Below, one piece after another: positions 37,170 through 47,613 of a stretch of 64,000 nt of DNA. The number at the start of each line of letters is the position of its first letter. The stretch's first letter is position 1. The stretch covers positions 289,001-353,000 of the forward strand of contig NC_061061.1 in assembly GCF_021917145.1 (NCBI RefSeq). The letters are read 5' to 3'. Origin of the DNA: Hypomesus transpacificus. Taxonomy: Eukaryota; Chordata; Actinopteri; Osmeriformes; Osmeridae. Made by a program: the position numbers and the translations under genes. The notes beneath the pieces are model-generated. The model searched no databases, was not told the DNA's origin, and was given only the letters and a program-made list of their open reading frames with translations.

Positions 37170-37242
37170 TCAGTGGAAGCGAAGCCGGGGCTGCTCCTTG
37201 AACAACGCCTCTTCCTCTTGGCTCACTCTGTTCCCCTTCACA
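37170..37242 (-). CDS. nod1: nod1 last coding exon
   Basis: 73 nt after acceptor ACCCGGCAG. The first base completes a Cys codon, then VKGNRVSQEEEALFKEQPRL, RFH and TGA. It aligns with the human C-terminus (LNGNLIKPEEAKVYEDEKRI), keeping GN, the EE pair and the length. It is separated from the last LRR exon by a 2.6-kb intron that is mostly one satellite. Confidence 0.85.
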
Positions 37243-40054
37243 CTGCCGGGTAACATGACACGCACCACACAACAAATCAGGAACAAGCCCAAAACCCCAC
37301 AGTACAGTTTGGTGGAAACCGAAAACAGAAATAGCTAGCGCAGTAAAGACAAGGGCATTGTGTCACGGGATAGCATAGTAAAGACAAGGGCATTGTGTCA
37401 TGGGGTAGCATAGTAAAGACAAGGGCATTGTGTCACGGGGTAGCGTAGTAAAGACAAGGGCATTGTGTCACGGGGTAGCGTAGTAAAGACAAGGGCATTG
37501 TGTCACGGGGTAGCGTAGTAAAGACAAGGGCATTGTGTCACGGGGTAGCGTAGTAAAGACAAGGGCATTGTGTCACGGGGTAGCGTAGTAAAGACAAGGG
37601 CATTGTGTCACGGGGTAGCGTAGTAAAGACAAGGGCATTGTGTCACGGGGTAGCGTAGTAAAGACAAGGGCATTGTGTCACGGGGTAGCGTAGTAAAGAC
37701 AAGGGCATTGTGTCACGGGGTAGCGTAGTAAAGACAAGGGCATTGTGTCACGGGGTAGCGTAGTAAAGACAAGGGCATTGTGTCACGGGGTAGCGTAGTA
37801 AAGACAAGGGCATTGTGTCACGGGGTAGCGTAGTAAAGACAAGGGCATTGTGTCACGGGGTAGCGTAGTAAAGACAAGGGCATTGTGTCACGGGGTAGCG
37901 TAGTAAAGACAAGGGCATTGTGTCACGGGGTAGCGTAGTAAAGACAAGGGCATTGTGTCACGGGGTAGCGTAGTAAAGACAAGGGCATTGTGTCACGGGG
38001 TAGCGTAGTAAAGACAAGGGCATTGTGTCACGGGGTAGCGTAGTAAAGACAAGGGCATTGTGTCATGGGGTAGCGTAGTAAAGACAAGGGCATTGTGTCA
38101 CGGGGTAGCGTAGTAAAGACAAGGGCATTGTGTCACGGGGTAGCGTAGTAAAGACAAGGGCATTGTGTCACGGGGTAGCGTAGTAAAGACAAGGGCATTG
38201 TGTCACGGGGTAGCGTAGTAAAGACAAGGGCATTGTGTCACGGGGTAGCGTAGTAAAGACAAGGGCATTGTGTCATGGGGTAGCGTAGTAAAGACAAGGG
38301 CATTGTGTCATGGGGTAGCGTAGTAAAGACAAGGGCATTGGGTCATGGGTAGCATAGTAAAGACAAGGGCATTGGGTCATGGGTAGCGTAGTAAAGACAA
38401 GGGCATTGTGTCATGGGGTAGCGTAGTAAAGACAAGGGCATTGTGTCACGGGGTAGCGTAGTAAAGACAAGGGCATTGTGTCACGGGGTAGCGTAGTAAA
38501 GACAAGGGCATTGTGTCACGGGGTAGCGTAGTAAAGACAAGGGCATTGTGTCACGGGGTAGCGTAGTAAAGACAAGGGCATTGTGTCACGAGGTAGCGTA
38601 GTAAAGACAAGGGCATTGTGTCACGGGGTAGCGTAGTAAAGACAAGGGCATTGTGTCACGGGGTAGCGTAGTAAAGACAAGGGCATTGTGTCACGGGGTA
38701 GCGTAGTAAAGACAAGGGCATTGTGTCACGGGGTAGCGTAGTAAAGACAAGGGCATTGTGTCACGGGGTAGCGTAGTAAAGACAAGGGCATTGTGTCACG
38801 GGGTAGCATAGTAAAGACAAGGGCATTGTGTCATGGGGTAGCGTAGTAAAGACAAGGGCATTGTGTCATGGGGTAGCGTAGTAAAGACAAGGGCATTGTG
38901 TCATGGGGTAGCGTAGTAAAGACAAGGGCATTGTGTCATGGGTAGCATAGTAAAGACAAGGGCATTGGGTCATGGGGTAGCGTAGTAAAGACAAGGGCAT
39001 TGTGTCATGGGGTAGCGTAGTAAAGACAAGGGCATTGTGTCATGGGGTAGCGTAGTAAAGACAAGGGCATTGGGTCATGGGTAGCATAGTAAAGACAAGG
39101 GCATTGGGTCATGGGTAGCGTAGTAAAGACAAGGGCATTGTGTCATGGGGTAGCGTAGTAAAGACAAGGGCATTGTGTCACGGGGTAGCGTAGTAAAGAC
39201 AAGGGCATTGTGTCACGGGGTAGCGTAGTAAAGACAAGGGCATTGTGTCATGGGGTAGCATTGTAAAGACAAGGGCATTGTGTCACGGGGTAGCGTAGTA
39301 AAGACAAGGGCATTGTGTCATGGGGTAGCGTAGTAAAGACAAGGGCATTGTGTCACGGGGTAGCGTAGTAAAGACAAGGGCATTGTGTCACGGGGTAGCG
39401 TAGTAAAGACAAGGGCATTGTGTCACGGGGTAGCGTAGTAAAGACAAGGGCATTGTGTCACGGGGTAGCGTAGTAAAGACAAGGGCATTGTGTCATAGGG
39501 TAGGTGCGGGGACCTAAGAGCAGAGGTGACAACAGGGACTTTACTGATACACAACAAGACCATGGCGGGGTTACTCACAGTGACACATCTAGACAGATAC
39601 ACCAACCCACAAAGACTGGACGCAAGACAGAGACCAAACGAGGCACAGCGGACAACACAGGTGACAACACAGCTGACAACACGAAACAAGTAATGGGACG
39701 GGTACAGCTTAGCGGTTAGAGCATTTGAAAGCAGATCAAACGGTTTGGGGTTCGAATCCAAGCCCCGGTAAGTCGGTTTGGATAAAAGCATCTAAATTAA
39801 CACATTAAATGAACATTTGATGAGAATAATATGATGATATAATAATCGTCAACCCTCACCAGATCTCTTTGAGGGCCGTGTTGTGGGACAGGGCGTCAGA
39901 CAGGATGTGCATTCCCGCCACAGTCAGCTGGTTGTTGATCAGCCTGAAGGACACCAGACATCAGGAACACAGACCAACCAGAAGCACGCACTGCTTAAAG
40001 GCCATTTGTTGGGACAGATCAGTAAAGAAAGACAAGGACAGTGTGCAGCTGCAC

Positions 40055-40085
<31 letters not shown>

Positions 40086-43000
40086 GGTCCTACCATAAGT
40101 GTGAGAGTCCTGTATTGGCTTTGATTAGTTCTGCCATGTCTGGTGCCACATCATCAGTCAGCTGATTCTGCACAAGCCTACAATAACATCAAGACACACC
40201 TGTAGTTAGACTGTTAGAACACAACAGAGTTAGACTAGAACAAAACAGAGTTAGAATAGAACACAACAGAGTTAGTTTGACTGTTACAAGACAAGAGTTA
40301 GACTGTTGTAACACAGCATAGTTAGTCTGACTGTTAAAACACAAAGTAGCTAGTTTACAGACACCCGTACAGTAAGGAAGACTAGTAAGGATAAGGATGA
40401 AGGCTGGAGAGGAAGACAGTGTCTCACCAGAAGATCCTGAGAACCGTGTTTTCCTTCAATGCTTGGGCCAGGCTCCTCCCCCCCCTTGAGGTAATGCCAT
40501 TGGCTGAGAGGCTGAAGAGATGTGGGTACAATGGCGGTATAACCAATCAGATTCCATTGTGTTTCAGAGGAAATAGAAATAGGTGAAAGTAGATGTCACC
40601 TCAAGTTGGTCAGGCTGGGGTGATGCCTCAAGGCCTCTGCAAACGCCACAGCCCCCTCATCTCCAATAGTGTTCCCCCACATCCTAGAAATATACATTAC
40701 AGACAGGACATATTACCAATTAGGCATTGGAAACCAACACTTTGGCACATCAACAGTGTTCCCCCACATCCTATAAATATACATTACAGACAGTATTTAG
40801 AGCACAGGATGGAGAGAACATCTCCTAGTCAGTTGAGTTGATTCTACCACCGTCTCTAACCCGACCAGACCAGTCTAATGTTCTCCTACCCAACACCACC
40901 AGACCAGTCTCATGTTCTCCTACCCAACATCACCAGACCAGTCGCATGTTCTCCTACCCAACATCACCAGACCAGTCTCATGTTCTCCTACCCAACATCA
41001 CCAGAACAGTCTCATGTTCTCCTACCCAACATCACCAGACCAGTGTCATGTTCTCCTACCCAACATCACCAGACCAGTCTCATGTTTTCCTACCCAACAT
41101 CACCAGACCAGTCTCATGTTCTCCTACCCAACATCACCAGACCAGTGTCATGTTCTCCTACCCAACATCACCAGACCAGTCTCATGTTCTCCTACCCAAC
41201 ATCACCAGACCAGTCTCATGTTCTCCTACCCAACATCACCAGACCAGTGTCATGTTCTCCTACCCAACATCACCAGACCAGTCTCATGTTCTCCTACCCA
41301 ACATCACCAGACCAGTGTCATGTTCTCCTACCCAACATCACCAGACCAGTCTCATGTTCTCCTACCCAACATCACCAGACCAGTCTCATGTTTCCCTACC
41401 CAACATCACCAGACCAATCACATGTTCTCCTACCCAACACCACCAGACCAGTCTCATGTTCTCCTACCCAACATCACCAGACCAGTCTCATGTTCTCCTA
41501 CCCAACACCACCAGACCAGTCTCATGTTCTCCTACCCAACATCACCAGACCAGTCTCATGTTCTCCTACCCAACACCACCAGAACAGTCTCATGTTCTCC
41601 TACCCAACTCCACCAGACCAGTGTCATGTTCTCCTACCCAACATCAAAGATGCAGGAGCTCTTCTGGACGGCCTGGGCCAGGTAGATCCCTCCCACACTG
41701 GTGATCTTGTTGCTGCCAATCCTGAACAGAAGCAAAAAGCACCTCCATGAAAGGTAATCACACTATACAGTTGGTTACCCATTACAGTCACAGATACCAG
41801 GTTTAATACTAGACCCGCAAATGATGAGGATATCAAATCATGCTTACTTGACTGTTCGTAGTTTCGGACATTCCTCAATCATCTGAGCGACCAGCTTGGC
41901 TCCCAAGTCTGTGATGAGGTTCTTGTAGAGTCTGTAGTGAAAACAATACAGACACTCATCTCCACACAGGAAGTCATCATCACACAGGAAGTCATCTCCA
42001 CACAGGAAGCCATCATCACACAGGAAGTCATCACCACACAGGAAGTCATCACCATAGACATAATAAAGAGTAAACGCCGCATTGGTTGCTGGGCGCCAGA
42101 AATGTGGCCGCCATCTTGGACAGGGCAAATTCCTAGTTGCGTAGTATCAGAATCAACAACATGCCAGCACTGTGCAGCATATTCCTGCTCCAATCGGCGG
42201 ACAATGGCAAACAGAGCTTGGGGGATTACTTTTCACAAGTAAGATTTAACATTACCATAGTATTGGTTGTATTTTGTGAAAAGAATAACCATGTCCTGTA
42301 TCATAGCTACATGTATGACCTTTGCAGCAAAGCAAACCGCATGAAAATCAGTTCGGTGTTCAGTAAGATTAATTAAATGCACCGACAGCTCATTGGCCCA
42401 GCCAAACAGATTACACTGACTGGAGCGGTTGCCCTTTCCAAGATGGTGACCCCACTGCTCGTCAGCGCCAATAGGCAGTAGCGGTCGATGCGGCGTCTAC
42501 TCTTTATTATGTCTATAGTCATCGCCACACAAGAAGTCATATTCACACAGGAAGTCATATTCACACTGATAGTCATCTCAACACGGGGTATATTTGAACC
42601 TGCAACCTCTTGATCTGCAGGCCCATGCTTCCCATAAGTCCCACACGTCCCTTACCCTAATACTTCCACCACTTTGTGCTTGGTCAGCTCCTCGGCCAGG
42701 ATCTCAATGCTGCTGTCGGAGATCTGATTGACAGATAACCTGCAGGAGACACGTGGAGCTGGATTGGCTGAACTCAACACGTGTCCCGTATGGACCAGCT
42801 CTTACCATTTGAGTATAGTTTTGGTTTGACTATGTGTCATATAATCCCTTATGGGATATTCATTCATATATTTTCTGTGGTATATAGGGAAAAACTGTAT
42901 AATTGTGGTAGTTAATAAAAAATATTTTCTGTGGGGTGACCAACTGTACAATTGTAGTATTCATGTATATTTTCTGAGGCAGGACTAACCTCACCACAGT

Positions 43001-46000
43001 CATGGTACAGAGCGAGGGCTGCAGTTGCTTGACTCCATAATCGCTGATGTTGTTGTTGTCCATGTCCAGACCGAGCCTCTTCTTCCTGTGCTGCAGCACG
43101 TAGTTCAGGGCGCTGCAGTCCCCAGAGTAGACGTTGCAGTACCCCAGCTTGATGTAGCTCGCCGTGACGCCCTTGGCTGTCAGCTGAGCCACCTCTCTAC
43201 TTCCTGTCTCAAAGATGCACCTGAGCATCCACAGGAAGTTGGGCAGAACATGCACCTTGCTGCCCTCGTTTTCTGTGGTGTGGACCGGAAGGCCTCGCAG
43301 GTGGCACCTGATGCTGGTGGAAAGGTAGGACTTGAGGACCGAGCGTTTCCTGTCCAGCAACGCCGGAGACACCAAGTGCTCCAACAGGCCTGCGTTGGCC
43401 TTGGCCAGCAGCCCGCAGAGGAAGAGGTTGGCAAACTGCAAGTGGTCTTTGGTTTTGAATGGGTCTGTTCCTCTGGGCTTGGAGGATCTCCGGACACAGG
43501 AGGCCCACGGCAAACAGGAAGCGTCCTTCTTCCGGCTGCACTCTGTGAAGAACCTCAGCATGGAGCTCACCCCAGCCTGCTCCTCCAGCACCAGGGCAAA
43601 GGCTGCCAGGAAGGACTGCAAAGTGAGGTGGAGGAACTCAAACGCGTCCGTGGAACCGGTCCCGTCGTAGCAGCCGACGGGCCGGAGGAAGCCCACGTGC
43701 AAGTCTGCTTCTGCCAGCCCACAGGACACGGCTTCCTCCAGGCTGAACACGAAGCCTCCCTTCTCCAAGCCCAGTAAGGCCAGCTTGGCGAACGCCGCCA
43801 GCGGCCGCGATCCGGCTTGGAGGGTCTCGGCGGCGCACCTGGTGCTCCTCTTCAGCATCCCCGTCGGCGGCAGTGCCGAGCGGCTGAGGAAGACCTCGGA
43901 CAGCAGGAGGAAGATGTTGGTGAGGGTGATGCAGGTCTCGGGCAGCTCAAAGTCGTCGTACATGGTGTGCAGGTGCTTGAAGCTCTTGAAGACGATCCAG
44001 CAGAAGAGGGGGGTGGAGCACAAGCCGCACAGGTGGGGGCTGGCGTCCAGCTGGACCCACACCAGGTCTCTGTGCTCCTGTTCCTTGAAGTGCAGGGACG
44101 TGTAGGTCTTCAGGTGGGCCAGGGAGAAGCCCCGGAGAACTACCCGCTTTCGGATCACTTTGGCCAGGACCTCCGTCCCCGTCCGAGCGGTCAGGACTTT
44201 CCGGGAGCCCTTGAGGAGCTTCCCACAGAGCAGGCTGATGAGCAGCAGGAGAGGGTGGCTCTTCTCCTCTGGCGAGACCACCTCCGGCACATTCACCAGA
44301 TCCAGATCCCCCTGGACCTCGTCGTAGCCGTCGAATGTGAAGAGAACCTTCTCCGGGAAGCGAAGGATGTACCCGAACACCTCGTTGTCCAGGTCCCAGT
44401 CTGGGTAGCAGTTGTGATTGAAGAGCAGGTCTCTGAGGGAGATCTCATCCGTCTTCTTAAAGGTGCTGAACATCCTGCAGCGGAACTTGAAGAAGAACAT
44501 GGTGTCTGTCCGTAGCTCTCTCTTCGACCACAGGTTCTGGACCTTCTGCAAGAGGAGGGACTTGCCCACGCCGGCGTCCCCGGTCACGAAGACCGTCTCG
44601 GCCTCTGGGTTGAAGACCCCGGGCTCCCCCAGGAGCTGATCCAGGCTCTCCAGGAAGCCTAGGCTCTCATTGTGTCCGTCCAGCAGCTCCATCTGGGTGT
44701 CGGTGTAGAGCTCCTCCAGCAGCGTCTCCTCCCTCTGGGAGTACGAGGCGATGAAGCGGGTGTCCCGCCGCAGCTCGTGCCTTAACTTCTCACAGTAGCG
44801 ACTGACTGGAGGAAGGAGACACACTGAGGGTTAGCAGAACAGGGTTAGCCCTGACCCTAACTACCTGTCTGGGGTGAGGGAGAGACACTGGAGGTTAGCA
44901 GAACAGGGTTAGCCCTAACCCTAACTACATGTCTGGGGTGAGGTAGAGACACTGGAGGTTAGCAGAACAGGGTTAGCCCTAACCCTAACTACATGTCTGG
45001 GGTGAGGGAGAGACACTGGAGGTTAGCAGAACAGGGTTAGCCCTAACCCTAACTACCTGTCTGGGGTGAGGGAGAGACACTGGGGGTTAGCAGAACAGGG
45101 TTAGCCCTAACCCTAACTACATGTCTGGGGTTAGGGAGAGACACTGGGGGTTAGTAGAACAGGGTTAGCCCTAACCCTAACTACCTGTCTGGGGTGAGGG
45201 AGACACACTGGGGGTTAGCAGAACAGGGTTAGCCCTAACCCTAACTACCTGTCTGGGGTGAGGGAGAGACACTGGGGGTTAGCAGAACAGGGTTAGCCCT
45301 AACCCTAACTACATGTCTGGGGTGAGGGAGAGACACTGGGGGTTAGCAGAACAGGGTTAGCCCTAACCCTAACTACCTGTCTGGGGTGAGGGAGAGACAC
45401 TGGAGGTTAGCAGAACAGGGTTAGCCCTAACCCTAACTACCTGTCTGGGGTGAGGGAGAGACACTGGGGGTTAGCAGAACAGGGTTAGCCCTAACCCTAA
45501 CTACCTGTCTGGGGTGAGGGAGAGATAAAGGTTAGCAGAACAGGGTTAGCCCTCACCCTAACTACCTGTCTGGGGTGAGGGAGAGACACTGGAGGTTAGC
45601 AGAACAGGGTTAGCCCTAACCCTAACTACTTGTCTGGGGTGAGACACTGAGGTTAAGCACAGGTCAGGGCCAGTAAACACAGAAATAGCCATGAAATCAG
45701 GGACGTATGTAAAATGCTGACACACTGGCTGATGTACTTACTAGGGTCTGTGTTGACCACGGGTATCTCCTGTATGAAGTCCGGTGGCTGATAGTTGATC
45801 TCCTGAAGCCATGGCTGGAGGTCGATGTAGGCGTCGTAAACTTTGTAGAGAATGTATAAGAAATATTCGCAGGCCGGCTCTCCTTTGCTTTGGACAAGCT
45901 CCAAGATTTTACGCACCTGCAAAATTTACTTTTTTATTAGTGTGGTCCATTTTTCGCTTATAGCCAGAAACGCATTCACACCGTGTGTATGCATCATATA

Positions 46001-46244
46001 ACATGAGTTGGGCTATTCGCAATCGACGGCTGTCGCACGGTAACCTCACCTGGTCCGCCTTGGTGACAGCAGGCTGCACCGTCTCCACGTCCTCCTGGCA
46101 GAAGAAGCCGCTCTTCAGCAGGTTGTCCAGGATGCACTGCGTGCTCTTCACCTGTGAGACCAGGAGCTCGCGGTTCCACGTGAGTAGCTGCACGGTAGAC
46201 ATCAGTTGAGGCACGGCGGCCTCCCCGCTCGCGTTCACGCGCAT
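37170..46244 (-). CDS. nod1: NOD1 (CARD-NACHT-LRR), complete coding span
   Basis: Cytosolic sensor of peptidoglycan fragments carrying gamma-D-Glu-meso-DAP; it oligomerises through NACHT and signals via CARD to RIPK2 and NF-kB. Eleven coding exons, all in phase: 46244-46050, 45916-45742, 44805-42990, 42739-42656, 41931-41848, 41721-41638, 40683-40600, 40511-40428, 40177-40094, 39943-39860, 37242-37170. They sum to 2847 nt, about 948 residues, against 953 in human NOD1. Order: CARD (two exons), NACHT and helical domains (one large exon), seven 84-nt LRR exons, and a short C-terminal exon. All splice junctions have GT/AG and the joined frame is intact, so it should be functional. Three of its introns contain minisatellite arrays. 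Confidence 0.96.
37337..39500. repeat. 35-bp minisatellite, about 62 copies, in nod1 last intron
   Basis: Unit TAGCGTAGTAAAGACAAGGG followed by CATTGTGTCACGGGG. Variants are mostly CACGG or CATGG, plus 34-bp units reading GGTCATGGGTAGCATAG. That variant pattern appears at about 38340 and again at about 39073, so blocks of units were duplicated as well as single units. Confidence 0.97.
39703..39805 (+). mobile_element. tRNA-derived SINE fragment in nod1 last intron
   Basis: TACAGCTTAGCGGTTAGAGC (A-box side), GGGGTTCGAATCC (B box) and GTTTGGATAAAAGCATCTAA (tail). It is antisense to nod1. It is tRNA-like but has an unpaired acceptor stem and a SINE tail, so not a tRNA gene. Confidence 0.75.
39860..39943 (-). 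CDS. nod1: nod1 LRR exon 7
   Basis: 84 nt, acceptor CCTTCAG, donor GTGAGG. Encodes LINNQLTVAGMHILSDALSH and NTALKEIC, matching the human repeat LIQNQITAKGTAQLADALQS. Confidence 0.95.
40094..40177 (-). CDS. nod1: nod1 LRR exon 6
   Basis: 84 nt, acceptor ATTGTAG, donor GTAGGA. Encodes LVQNQLTDDVAPDMAELIKA and NTGLSHLW; human has LTQNELNDEVAESLAEMLKV. A poly-G run lies 3-18 nt beyond the donor. Confidence 0.95.
40428..40511 (-). CDS. nod1: nod1 LRR exon 5
   Basis: 84 nt, acceptor CTCTTCAG, donor GTGAGA. Encodes LSANGITSRGGRSLAQALKE and NTVLRIFW; human has LASNGISTEGGKSLARALQQ. Confidence 0.95.
40600..40683 (-). CDS. nod1: nod1 LRR exon 4
   Basis: 84 nt, acceptor TTTCTAG, donor GTGACA. Encodes MWGNTIGDEGAVAFAEALRH and HPSLTNLS; human has MWGNQVGDEGAKAFAEALRN. 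The acceptor and first bases of this exon are duplicated 87 bp upstream in the transcript (40752-40793). Confidence 0.95.
40752..40793 (-). repeat. Duplicated acceptor and exon start of nod1 LRR exon 4
   Basis: About 42 bp repeats 40665-40706 with an offset of 87 bp. It keeps an AG acceptor (TTTATAG before GATGTGGGGGAACACTGTTG) and loses homology within the exon. Confidence 0.8.
40866..41640 (-). repeat. 34-bp minisatellite carrying a copied 5' splice site, about 22 copies
   Basis: On the nod1 strand the unit is AACATGAGACTGGTCTGGTG then ATGTTGGGTAGGAG. The GATGTTGGGTAGGAG part is identical to the end of nod1 LRR exon 3 plus its donor (exon ends GATGTTGG, intron starts GTAGGAG). The array begins at the exon boundary, so the real splice site is the first unit's end. 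Confidence 0.95.
41638..41721 (-). CDS. nod1: nod1 LRR exon 3
   Basis: 84 nt, acceptor CTGTTCAG, donor GTAGGA. Encodes IGSNKITSVGGIYLAQAVQK and SSCIFDVG; human has LGKNKITSEGGKYLALAVKN. Its donor is the founder, or one member, of the adjacent 34-bp repeat. Confidence 0.95.
41848..41931 (-). CDS. nod1: nod1 LRR exon 2
   Basis: 84 nt, acceptor CACTACAG, donor GTAAGC. Encodes LYKNLITDLGAKLVAQMIEE and CPKLRTVK; human has LYNNQITDVGARYVTKILDE. Confidence 0.95.
41948..42580. repeat. CACAGGAAGTCATCATCA minisatellite split by an insertion
   Basis: GGAAGTCATC units spaced 17-18 bp apart occupy about 41948-42054 and continue as 42514-42580. The element at 42057-42513 lies between the two parts, so it inserted into an existing array. 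Confidence 0.85.
42057..42513. mobile_element. 457-bp inverted-repeat element (MITE) in nod1 intron
   Basis: Left end GACATAATAAAGAGTAAACG, then CCGCAT; the right end reads the same on the opposite strand with one mismatch in 26 bp. Flanked by TA on both sides (42055-42056, 42514-42515), which fits a TA target-site duplication. No long open frame of its own, so non-autonomous. Confidence 0.85.
42585..42645 (-). mobile_element. Possible tRNA-derived SINE fragment
   Basis: On the minus strand it reads GATCAAGAGGTTGCAGGTTC then AAATA, a B-box-like segment similar to other fish SINE heads. Short and degenerate. Confidence 0.35.
42656..42739 (-). CDS. nod1: nod1 LRR exon 1
   Basis: 84 nt, acceptor TCCTGCAG, donor GTAAGG. 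Encodes LSVNQISDSSIEILAEELTK and HKVVEVLG; human has LSVNQITDGGVKVLSEELTK. The first base completes the Arg codon of the NACHT exon. Confidence 0.95.
42990..44805 (-). CDS. nod1: nod1 NACHT and helical-domain exon
   Basis: 1816-nt exon with acceptor CTTCCTCCAG and donor GTTAGT. Starting from the split Ile codon it reads SRYCEKLRHELRRDTRFIAS, then Walker A GDAGVGKSLLL, FFFKFRCRMFSTFK, Walker B VLFTFDGYDEV (human has DGLDEL), sensor KVLTARTGTEV, the helical-domain segment CSTPLFCWIVFKSF, the NOD-type FEFLHLTLQSFLAAF, and finally LDMDNNNISDYGVKQLQPSL at the start of the LRRs. This agrees in order and spacing with human NOD1. The open frame runs past the donor into the intron to 42860; that tail is not coding. 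Confidence 0.97.
44822..45655. repeat. 64-bp minisatellite with telomere-like motif in nod1 intron
   Basis: About 12 copies of a 64-bp unit containing CTGTCTGGGGTGAGGGAGAG, ACACTGGAGGTTAGCAGAAC and AGGGTTAGCCCTAACCCTAA. The last part holds CCCTAACCCTAAC on one strand and AGGGTTAG nearby, short matches to the vertebrate telomere repeat in both orientations. Confidence 0.94.
45742..45916 (-). CDS. nod1: nod1 CARD second exon
   Basis: 175 nt, acceptor TTTTGCAG, donor GTAAGT. Encodes VRKILELVQSKGEPACEYFL, YILYKVYDAYIDLQPWLQEI and VVNTDP. Human has VRKILDLVQSKGEEVSEFFL at the same place. It completes the CARD and the linker to NACHT. Confidence 0.96.
46050..46244 (-). CDS. nod1: nod1 first coding exon (CARD start)
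   Basis: From ATG at 46244: MRVNASGEAAVPQLMSTVQL, then the CARD core NRELLVSQVKSTQCILDNLL (human NRELLVTHIRNTQCLVDNLL) up to KADQ and donor GTGAGG. A preceding TTGATTACAG suggests this exon begins at 46270 with 26 nt of 5'UTR. An in-frame ATG lies further upstream at 46319, beyond that acceptor, so I prefer 46244. Confidence 0.92.
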
Positions 46245-46432
46245 ATCTCGTTTTATTTCAGTAACGTGTTCTGTAATCAACAGTAAACAGCAGTCACAAC
46301 ACTGTCCACAAGAGGTCACCAGACCACCTTATAATTCAGTAAGGCTACTTCATTTCAGCCACTCAGTAAGAAGCAAGACTCTCAAATTGTATCATAAGTT
46401 TGGCGTGAGATGATCATAGCCTATCTGTCAAC

Positions 46433-46546
<114 letters not shown>

Positions 46547-47477
46547 GTGCTGGTGGTGTTTCTGATTGGCAGGTAGGTGGCATTTAAATCGACACAACTA
46601 TCAAGCAGAAGCAGAAAACTTACTCACATCGTATGCCTGCGCCTGGTCCATTAATTGTATATAGCTGGACAAGTTATCTCTTAATTCTCAGCGTGACACA
46701 TACAAGGTGTTGCGTGAGCGCGAGAAATGGTTGAAATGCATGAGGCGAATGCGTGAGACTTGAGAGCCCTGGTAGGATTTTAGGTTTTAGCCAGCTTCAC
46801 TATTACAGTATTTGCCTTCCCATTTATGTAATCAATAGTTTGTAAACGAGGATCATTTTCGATTTTAAAATCATGTTTTTGAAATTAGAAAAGTAACCAC
46901 AATATAATGGGGAGAAATCCTCCGCTGTTTTTGAGGAAACACACTTTTTAGTTTGAAGAGACACACGTGACAGTTATTTTGTAAAACATGTACCTATCCT
47001 GAATAGGTTACCAGTTCTAAAACAAACACGGCATATTTAAAACAAGTTCAGTCTTTGTGGTACTTACCTTTAAGCCCTAGGTTTAAGCATTGTTGTGATC
47101 GGCGCTGTCTCAGTGGGTATCAATCTCGCTCGCTCGCTTTGACTTCTACAGTTGAAAATCCGGATGTATGTAGGGACTGTCCCTAGACCCAGGTCCCATC
47201 TAATCTTGGCTACAGTATGGCTATAAACAGATGACATATATAACTGTAGGATTGAATAGTTGTGACTGGTTAAGAAGTCGTTAACCTAAGGAAAGGTTTG
47301 AGGAAGTGAAGAAAATTGACACTTCTGCCTGGGCTTGCGCAACACGCGCGGTATTCCGAGCAAGCAACAGAAAGTAAAAGTAGACATTACAAATATTTAC
47401 AGTGACATTTTACTGGGCGATATAGGCTTACTGAACACATTTTCAAAAGTAACAAACAATCATAATACGACACTTGT

Positions 47478-47484
47478 AATTTAT
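47478..47484 (-). terminator. Poly(A) signal of ggct copy 1
   Basis: TTTATT on the plus strand is AATAAA on the gene strand, about 130 nt after the stop codon at 47614. Confidence 0.5.
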
Positions 47485-47613
47485 TTGCTCTTAAGACACT
47501 CCGAAGTTTATTTTCATGAAAACGCGTCACATTATCACCCAAAATAATCGCAAAATGTGCTTGAGTAAAATTGAAAAAACAGCCTTTAAAAAGCGAACCT
47601 TTGTATTAAAACT

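Noticed and set aside
39703..39780. Possible tRNA gene with A and B boxes
   Set aside because: Acceptor stem does not pair and a SINE tail follows, so it is annotated as a SINE.
40838..41750. Three overlapping frames of about 257-290 codons on the plus strand
   Set aside because: Antisense translations of the 34-bp minisatellite in nod1; all three frames are open because the unit length steps the frame through the same peptide.
43025..44515. Plus-strand frames of 100-250 codons
   Set aside because: Antisense shadows of the GC-rich nod1 NACHT exon.
46245..46319. Upstream in-frame Met extending nod1
   Set aside because: A good acceptor (TTGATTACAG) at 46271 separates it from the coding exon, and the extra residues (CGQCCDCCLLL) do not resemble NOD1.
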